A stretch of DNA of 32,649 nucleotides from Chitinophagia bacterium (GCA_009924165.1 RFSD01000003.1:1-32649), one strand, 5' to 3'. Shown: positions 7,305 to 16,972, numbered from the stretch's first letter. Notes: generated by a model not told the origin, from the sequence alone. Numbers and translations: made by a program.

Positions 7305-10300
7305 ATGCCAAAAACATACTTATTCCTTTTCGTCACTTTTTTATTATTCGCTTGTACAAAGTCTAAAGATGGTCAGCTTTTTGAAAAAGTTGAAAACAGT
7401 GGAATTCAATTCACCAATACTGTGACAGACGAAAAGGATAATAATATTTTCAAATACCGTAATTTTTACAATGGTGGTGGGGTAGGTATTGGCGATATCA
7501 ATAATGATGGATTGGCAGATGTGTTTTTTACTGCTAATCAAGGGGCTAATAAATTGTACTTAAATAAAGGGGATTTTAAATTCGAAGACATTTCTGATAA
7601 AGCAGGCTTCTCAAAAAAAGACCAATGGAGTACGGGCGTGACCATGGTGGATATCAACAACGATGGTTGGCTGGATATTTATGTGGCCAATGCAGGAAAT
7701 ATGATGCAAGAAGACCTACGTAAAAATCAATTATTCATCAACAACCATGACCTCACTTTTACGGATAGTGCAGAGGCGTATGGTTTAGCAAACAATGGTT
7801 ACACCACACATGCTTCTTTCTTTGATTATGATATGGATGGTGACTTGGATTGTTTCATGGTCAACAATAGCCCAATCCCAGTGAACACTTTAAACTATGC
7901 GAATGCAAGAGATATCAGAGCAGAAAATTCAGATATTGCAGACTTCTTGAAAGGAGGTGGCGATCATTTATATAAAAATGAAGCTGGAAAATTTGTAGAA
8001 GTTTCTGCTGAAGCTGGCATCCATGGCTCTTTGATTAGCTTTGGATTAGGAGTTACTATTGGGGATGTGAATGGTGATGCATGGCCAGATGTCTATGTGT
8101 CCAATGATTTTTTCGAAAGAGATTATTTATACATCAATCAAAAAAACGGCACATTCAAAGATGAAATAGAAGCTTATACAGAACACAATAGTATTGCATC
8201 AATGGGTACGGACATGGCTGATGTCAACAATGATGGCTATCCAGATATTTTTACCACAGAAATGTTACCTGACAATGATTTCAGATTAAAGACAACTACC
8301 TCTTTTGATAACATTGATATCTATCGCTTAAAAGTAGCTAGTGGATTTTACCATCAGTTCATGCACAATGCTTTGCAATTAAATAATAAAAATGGCAAGT
8401 ATAAAGAAGTAGCGCGTTTTTCGGGTGTAGAAGCAAGTGATTGGAGTTGGGGTGAAATGATCTTTGATGCAGACAATGATGGCTATAATGATATTTATGT
8501 AAGTAATGGTATTTATCGTGATTTAACCAATCAAGACTTTATCGACTTCTTTGCCAATACCATGATTCAAAAAATGGTTTTGTCTGGTAAGAAAGACGAG
8601 ATCAGTAGTATCATTGAAAAAATGAGTAGTCAGCCCATCCCAAATAAAATGTTTAGGAACAATGGGGATTTAACTTTTAAGGATATGGGTAAGGACTGGG
8701 GCTTGGATATCCCTAGTTTTTCCAACGGCGCAGCTTATGGTGACTTAGACAACGATGGCGATTTAGATATGGTGGTGAACAATAATAATATGCCAAGTTT
8801 TGTATTTAAAAATAAGAGTAGAGAAAAAAATAAAAACGGATATATTGGATTTAAACTAAAAGGCTTACCACAAAATACCAATGCAGTTGGCGCAAAAATT
8901 AATGTATTTATTCAAGGGCAAATTTTAAGTAAGGAAGTCATTCCTGCAAGAGGGTTTCAGTCTTCTGTGGATTATAAACAAATCTTTGGATTAGGAAAAT
9001 TTACAACAATTGATTCGGTGCAAGTGATCTGGCCTAATCTAACACAAAGCATATTGAAAATTCAAAAACTAGACACAGTATACACTATTGATCAAGCTTC
9101 ACAAATCGTTAAACCATTTGTAGTTCTGCAAGAAAAAGTAGCGCCATTATTTGAAGAAGTAAATGCCAATTTTGAAAAACATACCGAGGATGATCATGTA
9201 GATTTTTATGCAGAAAGAATCATTCCAAGAATACTATCCCAAGAAGGTCCAAAAGCGGCCAGTGCCGACATCAATGGTGATGGGCTAGCGGATCTATTTA
9301 TTGGGGGGGCTAATAACAAGGGTAGTCAAATTTACCTTCAAACAACCAACGGAGATTTTAAACCAAAGCCTCAAGCTGCATTTTCTGCATTTACAAGTTA
9401 TGAAGATGTAGCTGCAATATTTTTTGATGCGGATAAGGACGGGGATATGGATTTATTGGTGGGTTCGGGTGGTAACAATCGATTATCAAACAGAGGAGAA
9501 TTGAATCACCGTCTTTTCCTAAATGACGGTAAAGCTAATTTTACGCATCTTGCGGATGCATTCCCTGTTTTTGAATACAATACCGGTGTGATGGTGCCAT
9601 TGGATTATGATTTGGATGGTGACCTTGATGTATTTGTAGGTGCTCGTAATACGCCATTAAAATATGGTGTAACGCCATCTAGTGCTTTGTATCAAAACGA
9701 TGGATCTGGGAAATTCAAAGATGTGACATCGACAATTGCACCAGACTTTTTAAAATTAGGCATGGTGACCAGTGCAGTTTGGGGTAAAATAACAAACAAG
9801 CAAAGTTCAAGTTTAATAGTGGTAGGGGATTATATGTATCCCGTGATCTATGCCTTTGAAAAAGGTAAAATGGTGGAGCAGGCTTCGAATTTGAATGGAT
9901 TGAGTGGTTGGTGGCAGTCTATCCAAATGGCAGATATCGATGGCGATGGTTTTCAAGATTTAATCATTGGCAACATGGGCGAGAATGGCTATCTAAAACC
10001 AACACCAACAGCGCCGGTAAAACTTTGGATCAATGATTTTGATGGTAACGAGAGTATCGATAAAATTTTGACAAGAACAATTGATGGTAAAGATGTTCCA
10101 GTATTCATGAAAGGCGAAATGCAAGAACAAATCCCATTACTGAAAAAAGAAAATTTGAATTACGAGATTTATGCAAAAAAAGCATTCCAAGAATTATTTA
10201 AAAAAGAATTGCTAGATAAAGCTGCCGTGAAAATATATAACTATACCAGTTCTATTATCGCATGGGGCAAAGGGAATGGTCAATTTGATATTCAACGTTT

Positions 10301-10610
10301 ACCAAACGAAGTACAATTTTCTTCATTGAATGCAATGGTGTCCACGGATGTCAATGCAGACGGCAAAACAGATCTAGTGCTGGGCGGAAACCAATTTGGA
10401 TTTTTACCTCAGTTTGGTCGCTTAGATGCTAATTATGGACTGGTATTAATCAATAAAGGCAAAAGAGTATTAGAAGTAGTTGAAGATAAGCAGTCGGGCT
10501 TAGCCATTACAGGACAGGTAAGAGATATGGTCTTTTTTCAACAAGGTGTACAAAAAAAGGTATTATTTTTTAGAAACAACCAGGCGCCTGTATTCATGAA
10601 ATTAAAATAA
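7305..10610 (+). CDS. FG-GAP/VCBS-repeat lipoprotein with ASPIC/UnbV domain (first of a pair)
   Basis: The exact function is not known. The family (CRTAC1/UnbV-like) is built from calcium-binding beta-propeller repeats and is often found beside SusCD genes. The 1101-aa product has a lipoprotein signal (LLFAC, Cys17), so it is probably anchored in the outer membrane. About a dozen DxNxDGxxD-type calcium loops occur in two clusters. The first cluster, about residues 60-500, includes DINNDGLADVFF, DINNDGWLDIYV, DYDMDGDLDCFM and DLDNDGDLDMVV. The second, about 650-1090, includes DINGDGLADLFI, DADKDGDMDLLV, DYDLDGDLDVFV and DVNADGKTDLVL. Between them is an ASPIC/UnbV-type segment (about 515-590, NAVGAKINVFIQG ... 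DSVQVIWPN). One N-terminal loop has DVNGDAWPD, with the usual Gly replaced by Ala. It is followed after 4 bp by a paralogue. A role in binding surface glycan or protein ligands for the SusCD importer is inference. Confidence 0.9.
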   Translation: MPKTYLFLFVTFLLFACTKSKDGQLFEKVENSGIQFTNTVTDEKDNNIFKYRNFYNGGGVGIGDINNDGLADVFFTANQGANKLYLNKGDFKFEDISDKAGFSKKDQWSTGVTMVDINNDGWLDIYVANAGNMMQEDLRKNQLFINNHDLTFTDSAEAYGLANNGYTTHASFFDYDMDGDLDCFMVNNSPIPVNTLNYANARDIRAENSDIADFLKGGGDHLYKNEAGKFVEVSAEAGIHGSLISFGLGVTIGDVNGDAWPDVYVSNDFFERDYLYINQKNGTFKDEIEAYTEHNSIASMGTDMADVNNDGYPDIFTTEMLPDNDFRLKTTTSFDNIDIYRLKVASGFYHQFMHNALQLNNKNGKYKEVARFSGVEASDWSWGEMIFDADNDGYNDIYVSNGIYRDLTNQDFIDFFANTMIQKMVLSGKKDEISSIIEKMSSQPIPNKMFRNNGDLTFKDMGKDWGLDIPSFSNGAAYGDLDNDGDLDMVVNNNNMPSFVFKNKSREKNKNGYIGFKLKGLPQNTNAVGAKINVFIQGQILSKEVIPARGFQSSVDYKQIFGLGKFTTIDSVQVIWPNLTQSILKIQKLDTVYTIDQASQIVKPFVVLQEKVAPLFEEVNANFEKHTEDDHVDFYAERIIPRILSQEGPKAASADINGDGLADLFIGGANNKGSQIYLQTTNGDFKPKPQAAFSAFTSYEDVAAIFFDADKDGDMDLLVGSGGNNRLSNRGELNHRLFLNDGKANFTHLADAFPVFEYNTGVMVPLDYDLDGDLDVFVGARNTPLKYGVTPSSALYQNDGSGKFKDVTSTIAPDFLKLGMVTSAVWGKITNKQSSSLIVVGDYMYPVIYAFEKGKMVEQASNLNGLSGWWQSIQMADIDGDGFQDLIIGNMGENGYLKPTPTAPVKLWINDFDGNESIDKILTRTIDGKDVPVFMKGEMQEQIPLLKKENLNYEIYAKKAFQELFKKELLDKAAVKIYNYTSSIIAWGKGNGQFDIQRLPNEVQFSSLNAMVSTDVNADGKTDLVLGGNQFGFLPQFGRLDANYGLVLINKGKRVLEVVEDKQSGLAITGQVRDMVFFQQGVQKKVLFFRNNQAPVFMKLK

Positions 10611-10614
10611 TAGT

Positions 10615-13600
10615 ATGTTGTTTAAATATATCCATAGATCAAAGCAGGTTGCATCCATTATGATATTGAGTGCAAGCCTTCTTGCATGTAATACAGCAAC
10701 AAAGGATACCCCTTTATTTGAAGCTTTATCGGCTGAGCAAACAGGGATCCAATTTGAAAACAAATTACATCCCAATGAGCAGTTCAATATGTTTCATTAC
10801 ATGTACTATTACAATGGGGCTGGTGTAGCGACAGGTGATTTTAACAATGATGGCAAAGCGGATATCTTTTTTGCTTCCAACGAGGGAGACAATCAGTTGT
10901 ATTTAAATAAAGGAGCATTAAAATTTACAGAAGTCAGTAAAGAAGCGCAAATTCCACAGGATAGTGCTTGGAATACGGGCGTGTCAGTAGTGGACATCAA
11001 CAATGATGGTTTATTGGATATCTATATATGCAGGCTAGGTAATTTTGAAAAATTTATATCCAAGAATCAATTATTAATTTGTGTAGGTATTGAAAATGGC
11101 ATTCCAAAATACAAAGAAGCTGCTGCTGAATATGGCTTAGATTTTTCTGGATTTAGTACGCAAGCAAGTTTTTTTGATTACGATCAGGATGGGGACTTAG
11201 ATGTGTTTTTGTTGAATCATTCTGTGCATCAGAACGGCACATTTGCACCAAGGACTAGCTTCATGGGCACATTTGATCCATTATCAGGCGATCGTATTTT
11301 TGCCAATAATAATGGGCGTTTTGAAGATGTCACAAAAGCCTCAAAAATCAACAGCACGGCGATAAGTTATGGATTGGGTGTAGTGATGAGTGATATTAAT
11401 TTGGATGGCTGGATAGATATTTATGCTGGGAATGATTTTCATGAAAACGATTACTTGTATATCAATCAAAAAAATGGCAGCTTTAAAGACGAGCAAAAGG
11501 AAAGGTTGATGCATACAAGCCAATACTCTATGGGCGTAGATGCTGCAGACTTAAACAATGACGGATTTCCAGAGATTGTATCAATGGACATGTTACCTAA
11601 AGATCCTTATATTTTAAAGCGCTCTTTAGGAGAAGATGATTATGATATTTATCAATATAAGATATCAGTTGGTTATGACTATCAGTTTACACGTAATAAC
11701 CTGCAATGGAATCGTCGTAATGGCAAGTTCAGTGAAGTGGGTATGTATGCTGGTATGTTTGCAACAGATTGGTCATGGGCTACTTTATTGATGGACTTTG
11801 ACAACGACGGCTACAAGGATATTTTTGTTGCGAATGGCATTCCTAAGCGTATGAATGATATGGATTATGTTAACTATGTATCCAATCAAGAGATTCAAGA
11901 AAAAATAAGGGATAATAAAATGGGTGAAAAGGATATGGCATTGATTGATCGTTTCCCTGAAATTAAAATTCCCAATCAATTCTTTTTGAACAAAAAAGGT
12001 TTATCATTTGATGATAAGGAAAAAGCGATTATCAATAATCCTCCCTCTTATTCCAATGGTGCTGCTTACGCAGATTTTGATAATGATGGCGATTTAGATT
12101 TAGTAGTCAACAATGTCAATGACAAGTCATTTATTTATGAAAACAAAAGCAATCAAGATACAACAGCACATTCGGTTTCAATAATACTAAAAGGTGCAGC
12201 AAAAAATATCAATGCCATAGGTGCTAAGTTGGTGTTGTATACGCCAGGTGAACTTAGAACTTACGAAAAGTTCCCAGTAAAAGGATTTTTATCAAGCATG
12301 GAGATTCCATTGTCTATTGGATTAAAAAATACCATAATTGATTCTGCTTTTTTAATTTGGCCTGATAATCGTTTTCAAAAAATCAATCCTGCCGATTTTA
12401 AGAAAAAGCAATTGAACCTAAATTATCAAATGGGCTTACCAATATTCAATTATGATTTAATCAATCAGCATTGGCCACAGCAAACAAAGGAAATGTTGGA
12501 TTTTACAGCAGCATCTGGCATTCAATTTAAACATCAAGAAAATATCTTTCAGGAATTCAATAGAGAACAATTGATTCCGCAAATGAATTCTACAGAAGGC
12601 CCTGCATTAGCGTTAGGAGATATCAACAAAGATGGGCTTGAAGATATATTCATTGGTGGAGCTAGAGGATTTAGCGCCGCATTATACTATCAACAAGCCA
12701 ATGGTAAATTCATTATATCAAAACAAGAAGCATTTCGATTAGATAGCAATTACGAAGATATTTGTGCTGTGATGGCAGATGTGAATAAGGACGGATTTAA
12801 AGACATCATTGTTGGTTCTGGAGGCAATGAATACTATGGAGAGGATAAACATATGATGCCAAGGGTGTACCTGAATAGTGAAAAAGGACAGTTTACTTTA
12901 TTGAATGATGCGATACCAGTATACAATCAAAGCTCTGATATTATTGCTAGGGATTTTAACCAAGATGGCGCAATCGACCTGTTCATTACAAGTAGAGTAA
13001 AAGCCATGGATTATGGAGCACCTATTGACAGTTATTTATTATACAATACAGGGGATGGACATTTTAAAAATGTAACTGCTTCAATAGCTCCTGATTTAAT
13101 TGGTATTGGATTTATTACTAGTGCAACAGAAATGGACGTGAACAAGGATGGCAAGATGGAGATATTGCTAACGCATCAGTGGGGTGGTATTGATATCTTA
13201 TTTCCCTCAACTAAAAAATGGGAAAAATCAAATGCGACTAACTTGCCAGGCTGGTGGAATTTCACCTTACCTGTAGACATTGATTTAGATGGCGACATGG
13301 ATTTTATTGCAGGCAATTTAGGATTGAATACAAGATTAAAGGCGTCAGAAAAAGAGCCTATCAGTATGTATTATAATGATTTTGATGACAATGGAAAATT
13401 TGAACAGATTATTACTTTTTTTTTACAAGGAAAAGAAATTCCATTTGCCAATAAGGATGAGATACAAAGACAGATCCCTAAAATAAAGAAATCATTCCTA
13501 TATGCCGAAGACTTTGCTAAGGCTAATTTGTATGATATTTTTACGAAAGAAAAATTAAAGGCTTCTAAGCTTGTCAAGGCATATCATTTTGCAAATACTT

Positions 13601-13950
13601 TATTCATTAATGATGGCAAAGGTCAATTCATAGCTAAGGTTTTGCCATGGGAAGCCCAAATCACTGCATACAAAGCAGCAGTGGTGACAGATGCCAATGG
13701 AGACAAATGGCCAGACATTTTAATGATGGGTAATTTTTACGATAACAATGTACAAATGGGTAGGTATGATGCGGATTATGGCACGCTCTTGATCAATAAT
13801 GGAAAGCAAGACTTTAGTGCTGCGCCATTGAACGGATTAAGTGTTAAAGGTCAAGTGAGACGTATAGCACCAATTAAATGGAAGGATCAAGTAGCTTATG
13901 TATTGGGGATGAATTCAGATAGCCTAAGACTGATTGGATTTAAAAAATAG
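10615..13950 (+). CDS. FG-GAP/VCBS-repeat lipoprotein with ASPIC/UnbV domain (second of a pair)
   Basis: This 1111-aa paralogue of the preceding gene has the same architecture: lipoprotein signal (SLLAC, Cys25), N-terminal propeller-like repeats (DFNNDGKADIFF, DINNDGLLDIYI, DYDQDGDLDVFL, DFDNDGYKDIFV, DFDNDGDLDLVV), a central ASPIC/UnbV-type region (about 525-600, NAIGAKLVLYTPG ... IDSAFLIWPD) and a second repeat set (DINKDGLEDIFI, DVNKDGFKDIIV, DFNQDGAIDLFI, DIDLDGDMDFIA). About 14 acidic calcium loops can be counted. The 4-bp gap after the first gene shows co-transcription, and the two proteins probably arose by tandem duplication. They have diverged widely between motifs, so they may bind different ligands or form a heterodimer. 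An internal ATG (MILSASLLAC) could also start a shorter signal peptide. Confidence 0.9.
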   Translation: MLFKYIHRSKQVASIMILSASLLACNTATKDTPLFEALSAEQTGIQFENKLHPNEQFNMFHYMYYYNGAGVATGDFNNDGKADIFFASNEGDNQLYLNKGALKFTEVSKEAQIPQDSAWNTGVSVVDINNDGLLDIYICRLGNFEKFISKNQLLICVGIENGIPKYKEAAAEYGLDFSGFSTQASFFDYDQDGDLDVFLLNHSVHQNGTFAPRTSFMGTFDPLSGDRIFANNNGRFEDVTKASKINSTAISYGLGVVMSDINLDGWIDIYAGNDFHENDYLYINQKNGSFKDEQKERLMHTSQYSMGVDAADLNNDGFPEIVSMDMLPKDPYILKRSLGEDDYDIYQYKISVGYDYQFTRNNLQWNRRNGKFSEVGMYAGMFATDWSWATLLMDFDNDGYKDIFVANGIPKRMNDMDYVNYVSNQEIQEKIRDNKMGEKDMALIDRFPEIKIPNQFFLNKKGLSFDDKEKAIINNPPSYSNGAAYADFDNDGDLDLVVNNVNDKSFIYENKSNQDTTAHSVSIILKGAAKNINAIGAKLVLYTPGELRTYEKFPVKGFLSSMEIPLSIGLKNTIIDSAFLIWPDNRFQKINPADFKKKQLNLNYQMGLPIFNYDLINQHWPQQTKEMLDFTAASGIQFKHQENIFQEFNREQLIPQMNSTEGPALALGDINKDGLEDIFIGGARGFSAALYYQQANGKFIISKQEAFRLDSNYEDICAVMADVNKDGFKDIIVGSGGNEYYGEDKHMMPRVYLNSEKGQFTLLNDAIPVYNQSSDIIARDFNQDGAIDLFITSRVKAMDYGAPIDSYLLYNTGDGHFKNVTASIAPDLIGIGFITSATEMDVNKDGKMEILLTHQWGGIDILFPSTKKWEKSNATNLPGWWNFTLPVDIDLDGDMDFIAGNLGLNTRLKASEKEPISMYYNDFDDNGKFEQIITFFLQGKEIPFANKDEIQRQIPKIKKSFLYAEDFAKANLYDIFTKEKLKASKLVKAYHFANTLFINDGKGQFIAKVLPWEAQITAYKAAVVTDANGDKWPDILMMGNFYDNNVQMGRYDADYGTLLINNGKQDFSAAPLNGLSVKGQVRRIAPIKWKDQVAYVLGMNSDSLRLIGFKK

Positions 13951-13956
13951 CTTTTA

Positions 13957-14856
13957 TTAAAATACTGGATAATTGATGGTGGACTTCCACTTTTGAGCAT
14001 CTGGTTCCTTTATTCTATTGGTATTGTAAATGACGTATGGAATTGCTGGACTCGTTCTTTGTTTATCTCCTAAGTATTGCTTAGTCGCCAAAAGCGCATT
14101 ATAAACAGTAGCAGCATCACCAGTTACAGAAACAGAAAGCAATTTTCCTAAAACCATTTTTTTAAGCGAGAAGGGTGGCTTTACCTGAATATCCTTTTCA
14201 ATAGGGATCGCTACTTGGGTAAATACTTCATTTTCATTGATTCTTGTAATATTGACCATTGGGTCATTTTTTACTTTCACATTTTGTGCAGCTATATATT
14301 GCTCTATTTGAGCGATCATGTCATAAACTTGAACCAAGGTAGGCGTATCCATTAGCACTTGATCTAAAGCAATCAAGCTAGAATCTTGTACTCTGGTTTC
14401 TTGAATGTCAAATCCATAAACACCTTTGACAGTATTGTAATAATTTCCTGCAGCAGAAAGAATGAGATCAAGTTGACCTTGTATTTTTTTTGCGAATAAA
14501 TAATTTTGAACTCTAGCAATTGGCGACCAATTGGTATTCTCCATGGAAGTTTCAAATCCAATGATTGCATTTGTACTTGTATCATCAATGATTGAAAATT
14601 CCACTGGTATTTTTATAGCATCAAGGGTCAGTTCTGTTTGAATCGTTGCCACCATAGTACCAGTCACGTTTAATGTAGTTTCCTTTGGCATCCATTCAGA
14701 CCATTTAGCAGTCTGCATCATGCCTCTAATGACACTAGGTGCAGATTGATGGACTAATTGGCTCCCCTTAATAGAAATCAGCTTTGGTACCAGAAAATAT
14801 ACTGCCATCAAGCCCAAAAGAAGGATTGTTGATAATAGGAACACAATTTTACGCAT
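13957..14856 (-). CDS. Membrane-anchored protein with SRPBCC-like and GyrI-like effector-binding regions
   Basis: The function is not established. The 299-aa protein starts with one hydrophobic segment (FLLSTILLLGLMAVYFLV, residues 5-22), which fits a signal anchor. Residues of about 30-150 resemble a polyketide-cyclase/SRPBCC fold (AKWSEWMPK near the start). The C-terminal half ends with a pattern typical of GyrI-like/AraC effector-binding domains: VSVTGDAATVYNALLATKQYL, PAIPYVIYNT, EPDAQKWKSTINYPV. It is convergent with the second VCBS gene (6-bp gap) and divergent from the next exported protein (84-bp gap). A possible promoter box TAATTTAG lies on its own strand upstream, with one mismatch. 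Assignment of the C-terminal domain is by pattern only. Confidence 0.7.
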   Translation of the reverse strand: MRKIVFLLSTILLLGLMAVYFLVPKLISIKGSQLVHQSAPSVIRGMMQTAKWSEWMPKETTLNVTGTMVATIQTELTLDAIKIPVEFSIIDDTSTNAIIGFETSMENTNWSPIARVQNYLFAKKIQGQLDLILSAAGNYYNTVKGVYGFDIQETRVQDSSLIALDQVLMDTPTLVQVYDMIAQIEQYIAAQNVKVKNDPMVNITRINENEVFTQVAIPIEKDIQVKPPFSLKKMVLGKLLSVSVTGDAATVYNALLATKQYLGDKQRTSPAIPYVIYNTNRIKEPDAQKWKSTINYPVF

Positions 14857-14940
14857 AAAAAAATGGGATTGAGAGCGCTAAATTACAAAAATCCCCCTTC
14901 ATAAGTACCCAATTTTGACTAAAATGGCTAAATTAGCATA

Positions 14941-15504
14941 TTGAAAAAACTAGGCGCCATATTATTCTTGGGCATTTTGCTTTTTAACGGATTTGGATAC
15001 CGATTGGTATCTAATTACTTTGACCAAAAAGCAGCCAACCAATTAGTTAATCTAATTGAAGAAAATAATTATGACGAATCTTATTTAGTCACTATTAAGA
15101 CGCCAATCAATCTACCTTATTACGCAAACAATCCTCAATTTGAAAGAGTGGATGGTGAGATTGTGATCAAGGGCATTGTGTATCAGTATGTGCAAAGAAG
15201 AATTTACAACGACAGCCTTGAATTAAAAGTATTACCCAACCAAGATCGTTTGCATATCAAAAATGCAAGAGAAGATTTTTATAAATTAGCGCAAGACCTT
15301 TCTAACACGAGTGCAGATAAAAAATCTGTTCCATTAGGTAAGTCTACTGCAAAATTTATCAGTTTTGATTATATCCAACAAAATATGAACTGGCATCTAG
15401 CCCCAGTTAATTTGGCGAATGTAACGACTGGTTATCGTTACGCTACGCGTTTAATAAGCAATTATTTAACAGTACAAGGTCCGCCTCCAAAAATGATTGC
15501 TTAA
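14941..15504 (+). CDS. Unrecognised exported or membrane-anchored protein
   Basis: I do not recognise this 187-aa protein. It begins with a short basic N-terminus and one hydrophobic segment (MKKLGAILFLGILLFNGFGY), so it is probably exported or anchored with the rest in the periplasm. The remainder is mixed alpha/beta with many Tyr and Asn and no cysteines or obvious catalytic motif. The start is a TTG: an in-frame stop lies 12 nt upstream, only ATT, ATA and TTG are available, and the ATG at 14924 is in another frame and stops after six codons. TTG followed by AAAAAACTA gives the typical MKKL signal start. It lies between a divergent GyrI-like gene and a haloperoxidase-like gene, with no clear operon link to either. 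Confidence 0.65.
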   Translation: MKKLGAILFLGILLFNGFGYRLVSNYFDQKAANQLVNLIEENNYDESYLVTIKTPINLPYYANNPQFERVDGEIVIKGIVYQYVQRRIYNDSLELKVLPNQDRLHIKNAREDFYKLAQDLSNTSADKKSVPLGKSTAKFISFDYIQQNMNWHLAPVNLANVTTGYRYATRLISNYLTVQGPPPKMIA

Positions 15505-15606
15505 TTTTTTACGCTTGCAATGAAGTCATGCTTAAGCAGGGGCTTCAATATTCGTGCATTTGCTTATAAAGCTTTGCCAATTACTTTTACTATCAACCGA
15601 TTTCAA

Positions 15607-16932
15607 ATGAATAAAATATTTGTGGTATTGCTATTTGCAATAGCAGTAGCAGCTTGTAACCAGTTTAATGATTATAAAAAAATTACTAATAACCCGGATT
15701 TATATGCCTATACAGTGCATGAATTGAATCAGGTGGTCATGGGTAATAACTTTAGTCCAATTGTGGCTTCAAGGAACTACGCCTATGCAGCGATTGCGGG
15801 ATACGAAGTGGTCGCAGCGGGCAATCCAACTGCATACCAAAGTTTAGCTGGACAATTAAAAGGCCTAGCTCAAATGCCAAAACCAAAAGATACTGCGAAT
15901 ATTGATTTTCCGTATGCAGCATTGGTAGCCTATGCTACAGTAGGCCAGGCAGTGACTTTCCCAGAGGGAAGTATGCAAGATTATACAGATAGTTTAAGAA
16001 AATTAGTTAAATCAAATGGCATGTCGAGTAAAATGGTTCAAGCATCTGAAGCATTTGCTAAGGAAGTAAGTACGACCATAATTGCATGGAGTAAAAAAGA
16101 TAATTATGCGCAGACAAGAAGCGCTGAAAGATACACTGTAAAAGATTCTCCAGGACGTTGGGTGCCAACACCTCCTATGTACGCATCTGCAGCTGAGCCA
16201 CATTGGGCCGAGATTAGAACAATGGCCATTGATAGTGCCAGTCAGTTTAGACCTTCACCTCCACCTGCATTTAATGTAACAGATAAGAGCAGTGAGTACT
16301 ACAAGAATTTAATGATGGTGAAAAATGCTGGGGATAGTTTAACGGAGGAGCAAAAGCATATCGCTAATTTTTGGGACGACAATCCATTTAAAGTGAATGT
16401 AACCGGTCATGCGATGTTTAGTACCAAAAAATTCTCCCCTCCGGGTCACTGGATGAGTATTGTTGGGATTGCAAATAAAACAGCTAAGTCGGACTTTAAC
16501 ACCGCTGTATATGCTTATGCTAAAACAGCTATTGCAATATTTGATGCCTTCATCCACACTTGGGATGCAAAGTATACTTACAAAACAGTTCGTCCAGAAA
16601 CGGTGATCAACAAATACATCGATCCCAATTGGAGACCGCTTTTACAAACGCCGGCTTTCCCTGAGTATACTTGTGGGCATTCTACCATTTCATCCTCAGC
16701 GGCAGAAGCTTTAACAAGTGTTTATGGCGATAATTTTGCCTATACAGACTCTACCGAATTAGAATTTGGTATTGAAAACAGAAGCTTCAAGTCGTTTAGG
16801 CATGCTGCAGAGGAAAATAACTGGGCACGATTTTACGGGGGTATCCATTTTCACAATTCTTGTCTTAGGAGCACAGAAAAGGGTCAAGCTTTAGGAAATT
16901 ATATCGTTTCCAAATTAAAAATGAAAAAATAA
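15607..16932 (+). CDS. Vanadium-dependent haloperoxidase / PAP2-superfamily lipoprotein
   Basis: This belongs to the fold shared by vanadium haloperoxidases and type-2 phosphatidic acid phosphatases. Such enzymes oxidise halides with peroxide or hydrolyse phosphate esters, and the sequence cannot decide which. The oxyanion-site residues are visible: K322-x6-R329-P (KYTYKTVRP), C356-G-H358 (PEYTCGHS) and R408-x5-H414 (RFYGGIH). These spacings match Lys353/Arg360, Ser402/Gly403/His404 and Arg490/His496 of the fungal chloroperoxidase from Curvularia inaequalis, with the serine replaced by cysteine. The N-terminus is a lipoprotein signal (AVAAC, Cys17). The ORF track starts 29 codons earlier, but ATG 15607 gives a clean signal peptide, so I chose it. 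A beta-barrel protein gene follows after 40 bp and is probably co-transcribed. Confidence 0.88.
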   Translation: MNKIFVVLLFAIAVAACNQFNDYKKITNNPDLYAYTVHELNQVVMGNNFSPIVASRNYAYAAIAGYEVVAAGNPTAYQSLAGQLKGLAQMPKPKDTANIDFPYAALVAYATVGQAVTFPEGSMQDYTDSLRKLVKSNGMSSKMVQASEAFAKEVSTTIIAWSKKDNYAQTRSAERYTVKDSPGRWVPTPPMYASAAEPHWAEIRTMAIDSASQFRPSPPPAFNVTDKSSEYYKNLMMVKNAGDSLTEEQKHIANFWDDNPFKVNVTGHAMFSTKKFSPPGHWMSIVGIANKTAKSDFNTAVYAYAKTAIAIFDAFIHTWDAKYTYKTVRPETVINKYIDPNWRPLLQTPAFPEYTCGHSTISSSAAEALTSVYGDNFAYTDSTELEFGIENRSFKSFRHAAEENNWARFYGGIHFHNSCLRSTEKGQALGNYIVSKLKMKK

Positions 16933-16972
16933 AATTCAATTGAACTGAATTCTATAACTATTAAACTAACTC

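Noticed and set aside
7186-7425. 79-aa ORF across the hairpins and the start of the VCBS gene
   Set aside because: It runs through a terminator stem and overlaps the signal peptide of the real gene in another frame. No family pattern is present.
7305-13950. Long DNA repeats from the duplicated VCBS genes
   Set aside because: The two genes are related at protein level, but I see no long identical DNA stretches. The only shared words are short codon runs for the calcium loops.
14924-14943. ATG at 14924 as the start of the unknown exported protein
   Set aside because: It is in a different frame and reaches a stop after six codons, so the TTG at 14941 is the better start.
15520-15606. 29-codon N-terminal extension of the haloperoxidase ORF
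   Set aside because: It would bury the lipoprotein signal peptide that starts cleanly at ATG 15607.
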